9,642 nucleotides of DNA, taken from NCBI GenBank assembly GCA_021772165.1, contig JAJFMM010000123.1, positions 1 to 9,642 on the forward strand, in the 5' to 3' direction. The stretch comes from Chlamydiota bacterium (GTDB taxonomy: Bacteria > Chlamydiota > Chlamydiia > Chlamydiales > SM23-39). The notes below the pieces were generated by a model, which ran no database searches, was not told the origin of the DNA, and saw nothing but the letters and a program-made list of their open reading frames with translations. Position numbers and translations under genes: made by a program. Position 1 is the stretch's first letter. Each line of letters starts with the position of its first letter. Shown in pieces: positions 1 to 7,906 of the stretch.

Positions 1-523
1 CTACAGCGGGTAGGTTGATCCAGGCTCCGGTCATGTGCCATCCGCTCTCTACTGTGTAGCCGATAGGGGACCTTGTAAAGGCATCGGATAGGGCAAAACC
101 CATGTCGCGGAGAAAGTTGGAACAGTAACCCGACCAGCCAACGGCGACAGTCGAGGAAGAAAAGAGTATCTGTCCTGTGATCGACCAGCCAACAATCCAA
201 GCGGGAAATTCGCCCATTGCTACATAAGAGTAGGAGTAGGAGCCGCCGGATACGGGGATCATAGAGGAGAGTTCTGCGTAGCAAAGACCTGCGAAAACGC
301 AGACGATGGAGGCGATGATGAATGCGAGGATGATGCTTGGCCCAGCATAAAGAGCGGCTGCCTGGCCCGTGATGACGAAGATTCCTGCACCGATGATCGC
401 GCCAATGCCGATCGCAGTCAGGTTGAAGGCACCTAGATGTCTTTTTAGTTCATGTTGGTCTTCATCGGTTTCTGCAGATTGCGCAGCCTTGATCGGCTTG
501 CGTATAAAGAGACCCTTTTTCAT
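1..523 (-). CDS. APC-family amino acid permease, N-terminal part (runs off the left edge)
   Basis: This is the first 174 codons of an inner-membrane amino acid transporter of the APC superfamily; the C-terminal half lies left of the window. The start is ATG at 523-521, preceded by AAGGA six bases upstream. After a charged cytoplasmic tail of about 37 residues comes a first membrane segment containing the glycine-rich GIGAIIGAGIF motif (about residues 42-52), which forms the substrate-binding unwound helix in this superfamily. A second hydrophobic segment follows (AGPSIILAFIIASIVCVFAG), then the typical AELSSMIPVSGSYSYSY loop with a conserved Pro-x-Ser-Gly, and a third segment around WIVGWSITGQILF. 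The pattern resembles the cationic amino acid transporter/YfnA group more than glutamate antiporters, but the substrate cannot be read from half a protein. It is transcribed away from mtaB. For a host-dependent bacterium, amino acid uptake would be an expected role (inference). Confidence 0.88.
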   Translation of the reverse strand, partial: MKKGLFIRKPIKAAQSAETDEDQHELKRHLGAFNLTAIGIGAIIGAGIFVITGQAAALYAGPSIILAFIIASIVCVFAGLCYAELSSMIPVSGGSYSYSYVAMGEFPAWIVGWSITGQILFSSSTVAVGWSGYCSNFLRDMGFALSDAFTRSPIGYTVESGWHMTGAWINLPAV

Positions 524-541
524 ACTAATTCCTTAAAGATA

Positions 542-558
542 CCAAAAAATATTTTTGG
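542..558. other. AT-rich inverted repeat in the permease leader
   Basis: CCAAAAA and TTTTTGG form a perfect 7-bp stem around the 3-base loop ATA. It lies in the predicted 5' leader of the permease transcript, between the putative promoter and the ribosome binding site. A T-run follows on the plus strand, so it looks like a terminator in that direction, but no plus-strand gene ends here. It could be a small operator or a chance AT-rich palindrome. Confidence 0.3.
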
Positions 559-582
559 ATTCTTTTTTTGTTAAATGCAGAC

Positions 583-612
583 ATTCTAGATCTCCTCTCC
601 ATAATGAATCAA
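583..612 (-). promoter_or_regulatory. Putative sigma-70 promoter of the permease gene
   Basis: On the minus strand a -35 box TTGATT (612-607) is followed after 18 bases by a -10 box TAGAAT (588-583), which matches TATAAT at 5 of 6 positions. It would start transcription near 576 and leave a leader of roughly 50 bases before the permease ATG. Assigned by eye only. Confidence 0.5.
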
Positions 613-638
613 GTTTTCGCTCGATTTTGCTGATTTTT

Positions 639-660
639 CGTGGCATACTGTTTTGCCATG
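639..660 (+). promoter_or_regulatory. Inverted repeat covering the mtaB start codon
   Basis: CGTGGCA (639-645) and TGCCATG (654-660) pair over 7 bp, including one G-T wobble, around an 8-base loop. The last three bases of the right arm are the ATG of mtaB. No Shine-Dalgarno sequence is visible upstream of this ATG. If transcribed, the hairpin would hide the initiation codon. CATACT inside it could instead be a weak -10 box (4 of 6), in which case the transcript would be nearly leaderless and the hairpin would not form. Confidence 0.4.
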
Positions 661-1896
661 AAATACAAAATCGTTACCTTAGGCTGCCGCACCAATCAGT
701 ATGAGTCCCAGGGATTTTCCGATCAGCTCCGTAAGATGGGCTATTCGGAAGCTACCGAGGGGGAGAAGGCTGATCTCTGCATCGTCAATACTTGTACCGT
801 GACCGAGCAGGCGGATGCGACCTCCCGCCACCGGATTCGTCAGCTGACCCGCGAGCATGAGGGAGCTAAGCTGGTCGTAACCGGCTGTATGGCGGAGAGT
901 GCTCCCCAGGCCCTCAAGCTGATCGACAGCAAGATCCAGATTGTTCCCAATCAGGACAAAGAGCACTTGATCGAGGCTATCTTTCCCGATGTGAAGGATC
1001 TGCCTGAATTTAAGATCGAGCGCTTCGAGGCGCATACCCGCGCTTTTCTCAAAGTGCAGGATGGCTGCAACTCCTATTGTACCTACTGCATTATTCCTTA
1101 TGTCCGAGGCCGCTCAAGGTCGAAGGGGATGAAGGAAATTCTTGAAGAAGCGCGTACGCTCATTGCCAATGGCTATAAAGAGATCGTTCTGACGGGCATC
1201 AATATCGGCGATTTTGAAGATGGCGATCTGCGTCTCGCGGGTCTGGTTCGTGCTGTCGATGCGCTCGATGGCATTGAGCGCGTAAGGATCTCTTCGATCG
1301 ACCCCGATGAGGTAGATGATGAGCTGGCCGATGCGGTGATGAATGGCAAACATACTTGCCCTAGCATGCATCTGGTTCTTCAATCGGGCTCAAATGTCGT
1401 TTTAAAACGTATGAATCGCAAATATACGCGTCAGATTTTCCTCGATACGGTCGAGCGTATGGTGTCGCGTAATCCCGATTTCACTGTGACAACGGACATC
1501 ATTGTCGGTTTTCCGGGAGAAAGTGAGGCTGATTTTGAGGACACGCTCGAGGTGGTGCGGCAGGTGCAGTTTGCCAAAGTGCATTTTTTCCCTTACAGCC
1601 CAAGGGATAGGACGCGAGCCGCTCTCTATCCGAACCGTGTGCCGCCTGAGGTGATGAAGGCGCGCAAAAGCGTACTCTTGCGTCTCGCAGAAAAAACGGC
1701 TTTTGATCTGCGCTCTCGCTTCGTCGGCCGCATGTTCCCTGTGCTTTTAGAAGATGGGGATGGTGAATGGATCTCCGGTCATACCCCCAATTTTCTCAAA
1801 GTACGTCTGCCGAGAGGCTCTTTTCAAAAAAATCAGATCGTGGAAGCTGAAATGATCGACAATACTCCTGATGCTTTAGTTGCGAGGCCTATTTGA
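658..1896 (+). CDS. mtaB: tRNA (N6-L-threonylcarbamoyladenosine(37)-C2)-methylthiotransferase MtaB
   Basis: A 412-residue radical-SAM methylthiotransferase. Family knowledge: MtaB converts t6A at position 37 of tRNAs reading ANN codons to ms2t6A, using two [4Fe-4S] clusters. The N-terminal domain starts directly with MKYKIVTLGCRTNQYES and carries the three auxiliary-cluster cysteines: C10 (LGC), C46 (VNTC) and C77 (VTGC). The radical-SAM motif CxxxCxxC is C137, C141 and C144 in DGCNSYCTYC. The TGINIGDF and VGFPGE segments are typical of MtaB rather than MiaB or RimO, and the C-terminal region would be a short TRAM-like domain. The ATG at 658 is preferred over the in-frame GTG at 640 because the family begins exactly at this Met-Lys-x-Lys sequence. 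No Shine-Dalgarno is seen. It is the first gene of the rightward cluster, and its TGA overlaps the TTG start of the next gene. Confidence 0.93.
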   Translation: MKYKIVTLGCRTNQYESQGFSDQLRKMGYSEATEGEKADLCIVNTCTVTEQADATSRHRIRQLTREHEGAKLVVTGCMAESAPQALKLIDSKIQIVPNQDKEHLIEAIFPDVKDLPEFKIERFEAHTRAFLKVQDGCNSYCTYCIIPYVRGRSRSKGMKEILEEARTLIANGYKEIVLTGINIGDFEDGDLRLAGLVRAVDALDGIERVRISSIDPDEVDDELADAVMNGKHTCPSMHLVLQSGSNVVLKRMNRKYTRQIFLDTVERMVSRNPDFTVTTDIIVGFPGESEADFEDTLEVVRQVQFAKVHFFPYSPRDRTRAALYPNRVPPEVMKARKSVLLRLAEKTAFDLRSRFVGRMFPVLLEDGDGEWISGHTPNFLKVRLPRGSFQKNQIVEAEMIDNTPDALVARPI

Positions 1897-2855
1897 AAAT
1901 CTCTGTCGCTGTGAACTATCGCCCCTTTTCGCATGTTCCTGGGGTCTCTTGCTTATTACCGAGAACGTGCTGGGCCGTCGAGGCGTTTCCTACGCTACTT
2001 CGGATTCACTCTTTAGAAATCCCCTTGAAGATCAGTGGGCCTGTACGCGAATTTACTTTGCAGCAGGATCTTGAAAAAGGGTGCGTGTTTGTCTGGGGTA
2101 CTGCTCAAGAGGGGCGTTTTCGCCTGCGTCTACAAGCAGAAGATGGGAAGCTTCAGCTTTATCCGGAATGCGCGCCGGACGGAATGCTCGATCAATTGTC
2201 GTGGGATCTTCCCGGGCCTTATTGTGAGCCTCCGATGCCGCTAGAGCGCATCTCTTTTGGCTCTCACAAGGCGCAGGATTGGGACCAGGTGAAGAGACGG
2301 GGAGATCTCAGTGAGCTTCTGCCCCCTCTTTTTGCCTTGAGTCAATGGACGCCTGTTGTTGAGAGCGCGCCGACGGCGATGTCAGCTCTTTTGGACAGCG
2401 GCTTTGAGAATTTCTTGTCTGCGGGTTTTTCCGGCATTTTGAATCCTCGCTTGAGAGATGAGGAGTTTCAGGGGCTCCTTCCGGAGGAAGAGATCCCGGA
2501 TGAGGCGTCTCCCTGCTCTCTGGTTGCGGAGGCGGGTAAGAAAATCCGCGATCTGCTGCTCACACAAGATGGGAGCACTGTTTCACTGCTAGCGCCGCCG
2601 AAAATTTGTGGCAGGATGCTCCATGCGCATCTCGATGGGATCGGTCTTCTCGATTTTGAATGGAGGAAAAGTCTGGTCAGACGCGCTATTTTGCGTGGTT
2701 TTAAGGATGCAAAGGTCTCTTTTGTGCTTCCTGCTGCCATTAGTACGTACCGACTCCGCACTTCTTTACATGAAAAAGGAGTCAGAATGGACGGCGCTTC
2801 AGAGTGGGAAGTGAAAAAAAACTGTGTCTATTACCTAGACAGGTTCGAAAAATAA
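1893..2855 (+). CDS. Conserved-looking hypothetical protein between mtaB and glgB
   Basis: A 320-residue protein that I do not recognise. It starts with TTG, whose last two bases lie in the mtaB stop (shared TTGA, 4-base overlap); GAGG five bases upstream serves as ribosome binding site, so coupling to mtaB is likely. No signal peptide or membrane segment is evident and the protein looks cytosolic. The N-terminus (NYRPFSHVPGVSCLLP) is followed by a beta-rich stretch (about residues 45-90), then a proline-rich region around residues 105-155 (LPGPYCEPPMPLER, LLPPLF) and a more helical C-terminal half ending in VYYLDRFEK. From memory, Chlamydia trachomatis has a hypothetical gene (CT865) immediately beside glgB (CT866), and this could be its relative; I cannot verify that here. 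The link to glgB might hint at carbohydrate metabolism, but gene order alone does not show a function. The uninterrupted reading frame and tight packing argue that it is a real gene. Confidence 0.82.
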   Translation: MKISVAVNYRPFSHVPGVSCLLPRTCWAVEAFPTLLRIHSLEIPLKISGPVREFTLQQDLEKGCVFVWGTAQEGRFRLRLQAEDGKLQLYPECAPDGMLDQLSWDLPGPYCEPPMPLERISFGSHKAQDWDQVKRRGDLSELLPPLFALSQWTPVVESAPTAMSALLDSGFENFLSAGFSGILNPRLRDEEFQGLLPEEEIPDEASPCSLVAEAGKKIRDLLLTQDGSTVSLLAPPKICGRMLHAHLDGIGLLDFEWRKSLVRRAILRGFKDAKVSFVLPAAISTYRLRTSLHEKGVRMDGASEWEVKKNCVYYLDRFEK

Positions 2856-2870
2856 TTGATTTGTTGTACG

Positions 2871-2900
2871 TTTGTGCCATCATGTGAACGATGGCACAGA
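2871..2900 (+). promoter_or_regulatory. Perfect inverted repeat covering the glgB start codon
   Basis: GTGCCATC (2874-2881) and GATGGCAC (2890-2897) are a perfect 8-bp inverted repeat around an 8-base loop. The pairing continues outward with T-A, T-G and T-A to 2871/2900, giving up to 11 pairs. The right arm contains the glgB ATG at 2891-2893. There is no T-run after it on either strand, so it is not a standard terminator. It could mask glgB initiation in the mRNA or act as an operator in DNA. Confidence 0.5.
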
Positions 2901-5050
2901 GTCCTGTAGAAAAAATGAGCTCTTCTTCTAATCCAAATATTACCCTTCTTCACGAGGGGCAAAGCTTCGATCCGCACAGCTTTCTGGGCTTGCATGACAA
3001 TGGTAAGCTCATCCGTCTTTGGCGTCCGGGCGAAGAAGAGGTGCATCTAGAAATCAAGGGCAGCCGCATCAAGGCGGAGCGCCTCTCGCCGGAAGGCCTT
3101 TTTGAGGTGAGGCTCGATCAGCTCATTGAGCCTACGGACTATCAGATTTATCATCCCTCCGGTCTTCTTGCTCACGATCCTTACATGCTCTGGCCGATTG
3201 CCGGAGAGATCGATATTTTCCTCTTCAACAAGGGTGTGCATTACGAGATTTACGATGTTCTCGGTGCTCATCTCTCTTCTCGGCAAGGTGTGAAGGGAAC
3301 GCAATTTTGCGTTTGGGCACCCAACGCAAAATCGGTTTCTCTCGTAGGCGATTTCAACAACTGGAGTGGCCGAGTCAACCCGATGCGCGCGCGCGATTCT
3401 TCCGGAATGTGGGAACTGTTCGTTCCGGGTATTGCTGCAGGGGAAAAATATAAGTATGAGATCCGGACAAAAGGGGGGCATCTTCGCCTCAAGAGCGATC
3501 CGTATGGCAACTCTTTCGAGATGCGTCCGAAGAACGCCGCCATTGTCGCTGATGTAAATCAGTATGAATGGTCAGACAGGGAGTGGATGGATCGCCGAAG
3601 AAAAAGCGACCTCTCTTGTCCGATGAATATCTATGAACTGCATCTGGGCTCCTGGCGCTGCTACGGAAAAGAGTTTCCCACCTATCGCGAAATGGCACCT
3701 GATCTAGCGGATTACTGTATTGAGATGGGTTTTACCCATGTCGAGGTGATGCCGCTTCTCGAGCATCCTCTCGATGAGTCGTGGGGCTACCAGGTGACGG
3801 GATTCTTCGCGCCGACGAGTCGCTATGGCAGTCCGGAGGATTTTCAGTTCTTTGTCGATACGCTGCATCAAAAGGGGATTGGCGTCATTCTCGATTGGGT
3901 GCCTGCACACTTTCCCACCGACGATTTTTCTCTCAACCGTTTCGATGGTACGGCGCTCTTTGAACATGAAGATCCAAGACAGGGAATTCATCCCCACTGG
4001 TACACAGCCATTTTCAATTACGGACGGCCTGAGGTCACCAACTTCTTGATTGCGAGTGCGCTTTTCTGGTTCGACAAGATGCATATCGATGGCTTGAGAG
4101 TAGACGCGGTCGCCTCCATGCTCTATCTCGACTATGGTCGTAAAGAGGGAGAGTGGATTCCGAATCGCCATGGGGGCAATCTCAATCTGGAAGCGATCGA
4201 ATTCATCAAGCATCTCAATTCGGTTGTCCATCAGCGCTTCCCGGGTGTTCTGATGATTGCCGAGGAGTCTTCCTCTTTTACCGGCGTGTCTCATACAGAT
4301 GGCCTCGGTTTTGATATCAAATGGAACATGGGCTGGATGAATGATACCTTGCGCTATTTTTCCAAAGATCCCATCTACCGACGCTATCACCAAAATGATC
4401 TTACGTTCAGCCTGTTCTACTCATTTTCCGAAAATTTTCTCTCAGCGCTGTCGCATGATGAAGTCGTCCATCTTAAACGCAGCTTGCTTGGGAAAATGCC
4501 GGGATCCGATTGGCAGAAATTTGCTAACTTGCGTCTGTTATATGGCTACATGATGTGCCACCCGGGGAAAAAGCTTCTCTTCATGGGCGGCGAGATCGCT
4601 CAGTGGAGTGAGTGGGATTGCAAGGCTGAGATCGATTGGTATCTTCTTCAATACCCTTTTCATGCAGGGATGCAAAATCTGGTCAAGGAGTTCAATCACT
4701 TCTATTTAAAACATCCTGAACTCTGGGAGCGCGACTTTGATTGGGGTGGCTATGAGTGGATCGATTTTGCCGATGCAGACCACAGTGTGATCTCATATTT
4801 GCGCAAAGGATTCAAAAGTACTCTGGCGGTTGTGCATAACTTTACTCCCGAGACAATCCCGGGATATTTTATCAAGCTCTCCAGGTTGAAGGCCGTGAAG
4901 GAGATCTTCAACTCCGATCATGCGAAGTATGGCGGATCTAACCAGCTCAATATAGACATTCCCGTTCAGGCTCAAGAGCCGCTGCACTCCGGTTTTACGA
5001 TCACGCTCTCTCCACTTGCAACAATGATTTTTGAAGTAGAGTTCATTTAA
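2891..5050 (+). CDS. glgB: 1,4-alpha-glucan (glycogen) branching enzyme
   Basis: A 719-residue GH13 branching enzyme that cuts alpha-1,4-glucan chains and re-attaches them as alpha-1,6 branches during glycogen synthesis in the cytoplasm. An N-terminal beta module (about 20-120) is followed by a CBM48 domain (FCVWAPNAKSVSLVGDFNNW, about 139-158), the catalytic barrel and a C-terminal beta domain from about 620. Conserved regions are DWVPAHF (D335), GLRVDAVASM with nucleophile D405, MIAEES with acid/base E458, and SHDEVVH with D523. D405 and E458 have the same numbers as I recall for the Escherichia coli enzyme, and the length fits the family. The N-terminal WRPGEEEVHLEI region resembles chlamydial GlgB. 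The start is uncertain: ATG 2891 has no clear Shine-Dalgarno and sits in a hairpin, while an in-frame ATG at 2915 would remove eight residues before conserved sequence. The stop and the ligA start share one base (TAATG). No other glycogen gene is in the window. Confidence 0.96.
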   Translation: MAQSPVEKMSSSSNPNITLLHEGQSFDPHSFLGLHDNGKLIRLWRPGEEEVHLEIKGSRIKAERLSPEGLFEVRLDQLIEPTDYQIYHPSGLLAHDPYMLWPIAGEIDIFLFNKGVHYEIYDVLGAHLSSRQGVKGTQFCVWAPNAKSVSLVGDFNNWSGRVNPMRARDSSGMWELFVPGIAAGEKYKYEIRTKGGHLRLKSDPYGNSFEMRPKNAAIVADVNQYEWSDREWMDRRRKSDLSCPMNIYELHLGSWRCYGKEFPTYREMAPDLADYCIEMGFTHVEVMPLLEHPLDESWGYQVTGFFAPTSRYGSPEDFQFFVDTLHQKGIGVILDWVPAHFPTDDFSLNRFDGTALFEHEDPRQGIHPHWYTAIFNYGRPEVTNFLIASALFWFDKMHIDGLRVDAVASMLYLDYGRKEGEWIPNRHGGNLNLEAIEFIKHLNSVVHQRFPGVLMIAEESSSFTGVSHTDGLGFDIKWNMGWMNDTLRYFSKDPIYRRYHQNDLTFSLFYSFSENFLSALSHDEVVHLKRSLLGKMPGSDWQKFANLRLLYGYMMCHPGKKLLFMGGEIAQWSEWDCKAEIDWYLLQYPFHAGMQNLVKEFNHFYLKHPELWERDFDWGGYEWIDFADADHSVISYLRKGFKSTLAVVHNFTPETIPGYFIKLSRLKAVKEIFNSDHAKYGGSNQLNIDIPVQAQEPLHSGFTITLSPLATMIFEVEFI

Positions 5051-7059
5051 TGAAGAAAGAAGTGCAGAGCAGGCAGGAGTACACCCTGCTGGTCGAGGAG
5101 ATGATCGAGCATGATCGGCACTACTATGATGAGTGCAAGCCGAAGATCTCCGATCGCGAATATGATCGCCTCATGCACGAACTCTTGCGTGTTGAAAAAG
5201 AGTATCCCGAGTGGACTCTTCCTCAATCCCCGACGCAGCGCGTCAGCGAGGGGCCCACAAAGGGCTTCGAGCAAAAAGCACATCTCTCTCCCATGCTCTC
5301 TTTAGCCAATACCTACTCGGAAGAAGAGTTCTCTGATTGGATCAAACGCGTCGACAAGCGACTTGAGAGCAAGAAAGTCAATTTTTGCTGCGAGCTGAAG
5401 ATCGATGGAACCGCTGTCTCTCTTTACTATGAAAAAGGAGAACTCGTACACGCATTGACGCGAGGCAATGGGCGAAAAGGGGACGATGTAACGAGAAATA
5501 TCAAGACGATCTCTCTTGTGCCTCTCAAGCTGAAAGGTAAAAACATTCCGGACAAGATGGAGATCAGAGGCGAAGTGTTTCTCTCGCTGGCTACGTTTCG
5601 CACCTTGAATGAGCAGCGAGAAAAAGAGGGTCTGGAGCCCTTTGCGAATCCTCGTAATGCCGCTGCCGGCTCTTTGAAGCTGCTCGATCCTAGAATTGTC
5701 GCTAAGCGCAAGCTCAATCTCATCTGTTATGGCGTAGCTGCAAGACCCTCTCCCGAATCTACACAGTTCGATATATTTCATTTTTTAAAAGGGACTGGAT
5801 TGCCTGTTTGCAAATCGGACTATATTCTTCGAGCAGAGAGTCTTGAAGAAGTCTTACAGTTTGCGGAGAAGATTCAAGAAAAACGCGAAGATCTCGCCTA
5901 TGAGATCGACGGGATCGTCGTCAAGGTAGACGATCTTCATCAGCATGACATTCTTGGCGTTGCCGGAAAAAGACCTCGTTATGCTGTCGCCTATAAATTT
6001 GCTGCTGAAGAAGCGGAGACGCGCATCAATGAGATTGTGATTCAAGTCGGTCGCTCCGGTGTGCTCACGCCGGTAGCTGAGCTAGAGCCGGTGCATCTAG
6101 CCGGTAGTACCATCTCTCGAGCTACTTTGCACAACGCAGATGAGATCGCTCGCAAAGATATTCGCGTCGGAGACTGGGTAACGATTGAAAAAGGGGGCGA
6201 TGTGATCCCGAAGGTCGTGAAGGTCGATCTTAAAAAAAGAGCGAAAGCAAGTGTGCCCTGGAAGATGCCTAAGAATTGCCCCATCTGTAAAACAGAGGTG
6301 GTCAATTTGGAGGGCGAAGTGGCCTTTCGCTGTCCCAATCCCAAATGCGAAGGGCAGAGAATGCGTCGCATTTTCTACTTTGCCTCGAAGCCGGCGATGG
6401 ACATCGACAACATGGGTGAGCGCGTCGTCGAGCAGCTCATCGAAACAGGTCTCGTTTCCAGGCCATCCGATATCTACACACTTGATGAGGCGGCGCTATC
6501 TGAGTTAGAGGGCTTCAAAGAAAAATCGATTCAGAATCTGTTGGAGAGCATCGATGCTTCTCGCAACTGCACACTCGCACGATTCATCATGGGGCTAGGG
6601 ATTAAGTTCGTGGGCGCGGAGACGGCAGAGTTGCTAGCCGATGAGGCCGGTGATCTGGATCGTCTTCTGGAGATGGATGAGGATACGCTTGCTCAGATCG
6701 ATGGGATTGGAGACAAAACGGCCCATGCGATCTCCGAGTATTTAGATGATGAGGAGAATCTCAAAGAGATCGAAAGACTTTTGAGTCATGGCGTGTCTCC
6801 TCAGAAAAAAGCGAAGAAGAAAGTCTCCGGCCATCCCTTTGCCGGAAAGTCCTTTGTTTTGACAGGAGGGCTTGAGCACTTTACCCGCAGCGAGGCCTCC
6901 GATCTGATCAAAGAGAGGGGAGGCCGCGTGTCAGGATCGGTGAGCAAAAAAACCGATTATGTGCTCGTAGGTGAAGATCCCGGCTCCAAATACGAGAAGG
7001 CAAAAGAGCTGGGAGTAACGACTATAACAGAGGCGCAGTTTCGTAAACTGCTGGATTAG
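5050..7059 (+). CDS. ligA: NAD-dependent DNA ligase LigA
   Basis: A 669-residue, full-length bacterial DNA ligase that seals nicks in replication and repair using NAD+. Domain Ia is at about 1-70 (HDRHYYDE, SDREYDRL). The adenylation domain has nucleophile K117 in CELKIDG and the downstream motifs RGEVFL, NPRNAAAGSLK, YEIDGIVVKVD and AVAYKFAAEE. Then come the OB fold (about 325-400, VGRSGVLTPVA), a Cys4 zinc finger (C410, C413, C428, C433), helix-hairpin-helix repeats (about 450-565, FMGLGIKFVG, IDGIGDKTA) and a C-terminal BRCT domain (about 594-669). The start ATG overlaps the glgB stop by one base with only a weak ribosome binding site, so translation is probably coupled. Its stop codon overlaps the stop of the converging gene at 7056-7547. 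The segment encoding about residues 534-627 has a broken second copy at 9061-9256. Confidence 0.97.
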   Translation: MKKEVQSRQEYTLLVEEMIEHDRHYYDECKPKISDREYDRLMHELLRVEKEYPEWTLPQSPTQRVSEGPTKGFEQKAHLSPMLSLANTYSEEEFSDWIKRVDKRLESKKVNFCCELKIDGTAVSLYYEKGELVHALTRGNGRKGDDVTRNIKTISLVPLKLKGKNIPDKMEIRGEVFLSLATFRTLNEQREKEGLEPFANPRNAAAGSLKLLDPRIVAKRKLNLICYGVAARPSPESTQFDIFHFLKGTGLPVCKSDYILRAESLEEVLQFAEKIQEKREDLAYEIDGIVVKVDDLHQHDILGVAGKRPRYAVAYKFAAEEAETRINEIVIQVGRSGVLTPVAELEPVHLAGSTISRATLHNADEIARKDIRVGDWVTIEKGGDVIPKVVKVDLKKRAKASVPWKMPKNCPICKTEVVNLEGEVAFRCPNPKCEGQRMRRIFYFASKPAMDIDNMGERVVEQLIETGLVSRPSDIYTLDEAALSELEGFKEKSIQNLLESIDASRNCTLARFIMGLGIKFVGAETAELLADEAGDLDRLLEMDEDTLAQIDGIGDKTAHAISEYLDDEENLKEIERLLSHGVSPQKKAKKKVSGHPFAGKSFVLTGGLEHFTRSEASDLIKERGGRVSGSVSKKTDYVLVGEDPGSKYEKAKELGVTTITEAQFRKLLD

Positions 7060-7547
7060 TCTGAGATGATCTCCGGATCAGACCAGGTTGTTGTTCCTAC
7101 GGGGAGATAGCTCGCTTCGAGTCCATGTGTTTGATTCATCCAAAGCACAGAGGCATTGCCTGTTGGATCCAAAACCAGTCTAGGACTGGTCGAATGCTCG
7201 CCTTCATGGGAAATGACCACTGCTTTTGTCCAGCTTTGACCTGCTAGTTTGATCGAAGAGCAGACAACTCCTGAATCGCAGCCCCAGACAAGAACAATGT
7301 TCCCACTGGTATCCATGACAACATCAATGGGCATGGGAGCGAAGAGGTCGCTTCCCGGCACGACTTCAGGTGCGGACCAAGTGCCGCCGCTACACTGGGA
7401 GACAACGACACCCATAGCGTCATTGACAGCCCATGCAGCAATGACTTCTCCTGTCACTCCACTGGCTTCTTCCCAGGTGTATTCTTCTTGCGCGAATAGG
7501 GAAGACATAGAAAGCATTAGGCTAAATAGAATTGTAATTTTCTTCAT
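7056..7547 (-). CDS. Small secreted repeat protein, type 1 paralogue
   Basis: A 163-residue protein of unknown function. A Sec signal peptide (positively charged MKK, hydrophobic core ITILFSLMLSMSSLF, likely cleavage after A19) predicts export. The mature part has three similar units. The first tryptophan of each is at W39, W88 and W136 and the second, in a W-S/T motif, at W57, W106 and W155, giving a period of 48-49 residues. Each unit reads roughly D-x-x-G-N, three hydrophobics, W, a loop, then W-S-x-P-E-x-I/V and a P-G-S or S-x-x-G turn. This resembles beta-propeller blades of the BNR/sialidase-like kind; the fold is inferred. Three cysteines are present (C52, C90, C96). The ATG at 7547 has AAAGGA eight bases upstream, an arrangement identical to the paralogue at 7958-8449. 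It converges on ligA and the stop codons overlap. It is the last gene of the leftward array. Confidence 0.85.
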   Translation of the reverse strand: MKKITILFSLMLSMSSLFAQEEYTWEEASGVTGEVIAAWAVNDAMGVVVSQCSGGTWSAPEVVPGSDLFAPMPIDVVMDTSGNIVLVWGCDSGVVCSSIKLAGQSWTKAVVISHEGEHSTSPRLVLDPTGNASVLWMNQTHGLEASYLPVGTTTWSDPEIISD

Positions 7548-7890
7548 GAGAGTGATCCTTTTTTAAGTAAATGAAGTTTATTGCTTTATTGGGAGCTGGC
7601 CTCGGGCGTAGACCAAGTCGTGGTTCCTGTAGAGAGTTTGCTTGCTTGTAGACCTTATCAATGAGAAGAGGCCATGGATAGCTGTATTCGCTGCCTGGAA
7701 TTATCTCGGGATCGGACCATACTCCTGAATAACAGGTCGATACACGTACGTCCTGGTTTTGGTTGTCATAGCTAGCTGCTGCCGCATCGTTCGTTCTATT
7801 GCTCGCCTGGGCCCAGAAACATTCCTCTTGTGCGACAACCGGAGCGCTGCTGAGTAGAAGAAATGTGCAAAGAACTTTTGAGAATTTCAT
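7522..7890 (-). pseudogene. Broken type 2 paralogue (internal deletion and frameshift)
   Basis: The first 76 or so codons from ATG 7890 match the intact paralogue at 8483-8983: signal peptide ending VVAQ, then EECFWAQASN, YDNQNQDVRVS, GVWSDPEIIPGSE and PWPLLID. At about 7660-7665 about 65 codons (most of units 2 and 3) are missing and the frame changes. In the next frame the expected C-terminus reappears as GLQASKLSTGTTTWSTPE with an ancestral TAA at 7588-7586. The present frame instead runs through basic, unrelated residues to 7522, overlapping the start of the next gene by 26 bases. No Shine-Dalgarno precedes ATG 7890, and a terminator-like hairpin lies just upstream. An in-frame start at 7938 would only add a non-signal-peptide extension and is not favoured. 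A truncated secreted peptide might still be made, but a pseudogene is the simplest reading. Confidence 0.8.
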
Positions 7891-7906
7891 GATCGTCGAA
7901 ATTTTA

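Noticed and set aside
640..657. GTG at 640 as the mtaB start
   Set aside because: It adds six residues before a sequence that begins exactly where MtaB proteins usually begin, and it lacks a ribosome binding site.
3047..3481. A 144-codon minus-strand open frame inside glgB
   Set aside because: It is antisense to the CBM48 region, has no ribosome binding site and no recognisable motif.
3704..4393. A 229-codon minus-strand open frame inside glgB
   Set aside because: It lies wholly antisense to the conserved GlgB catalytic core, and its translation shows no domain or membrane pattern. It is a shadow of codon bias.
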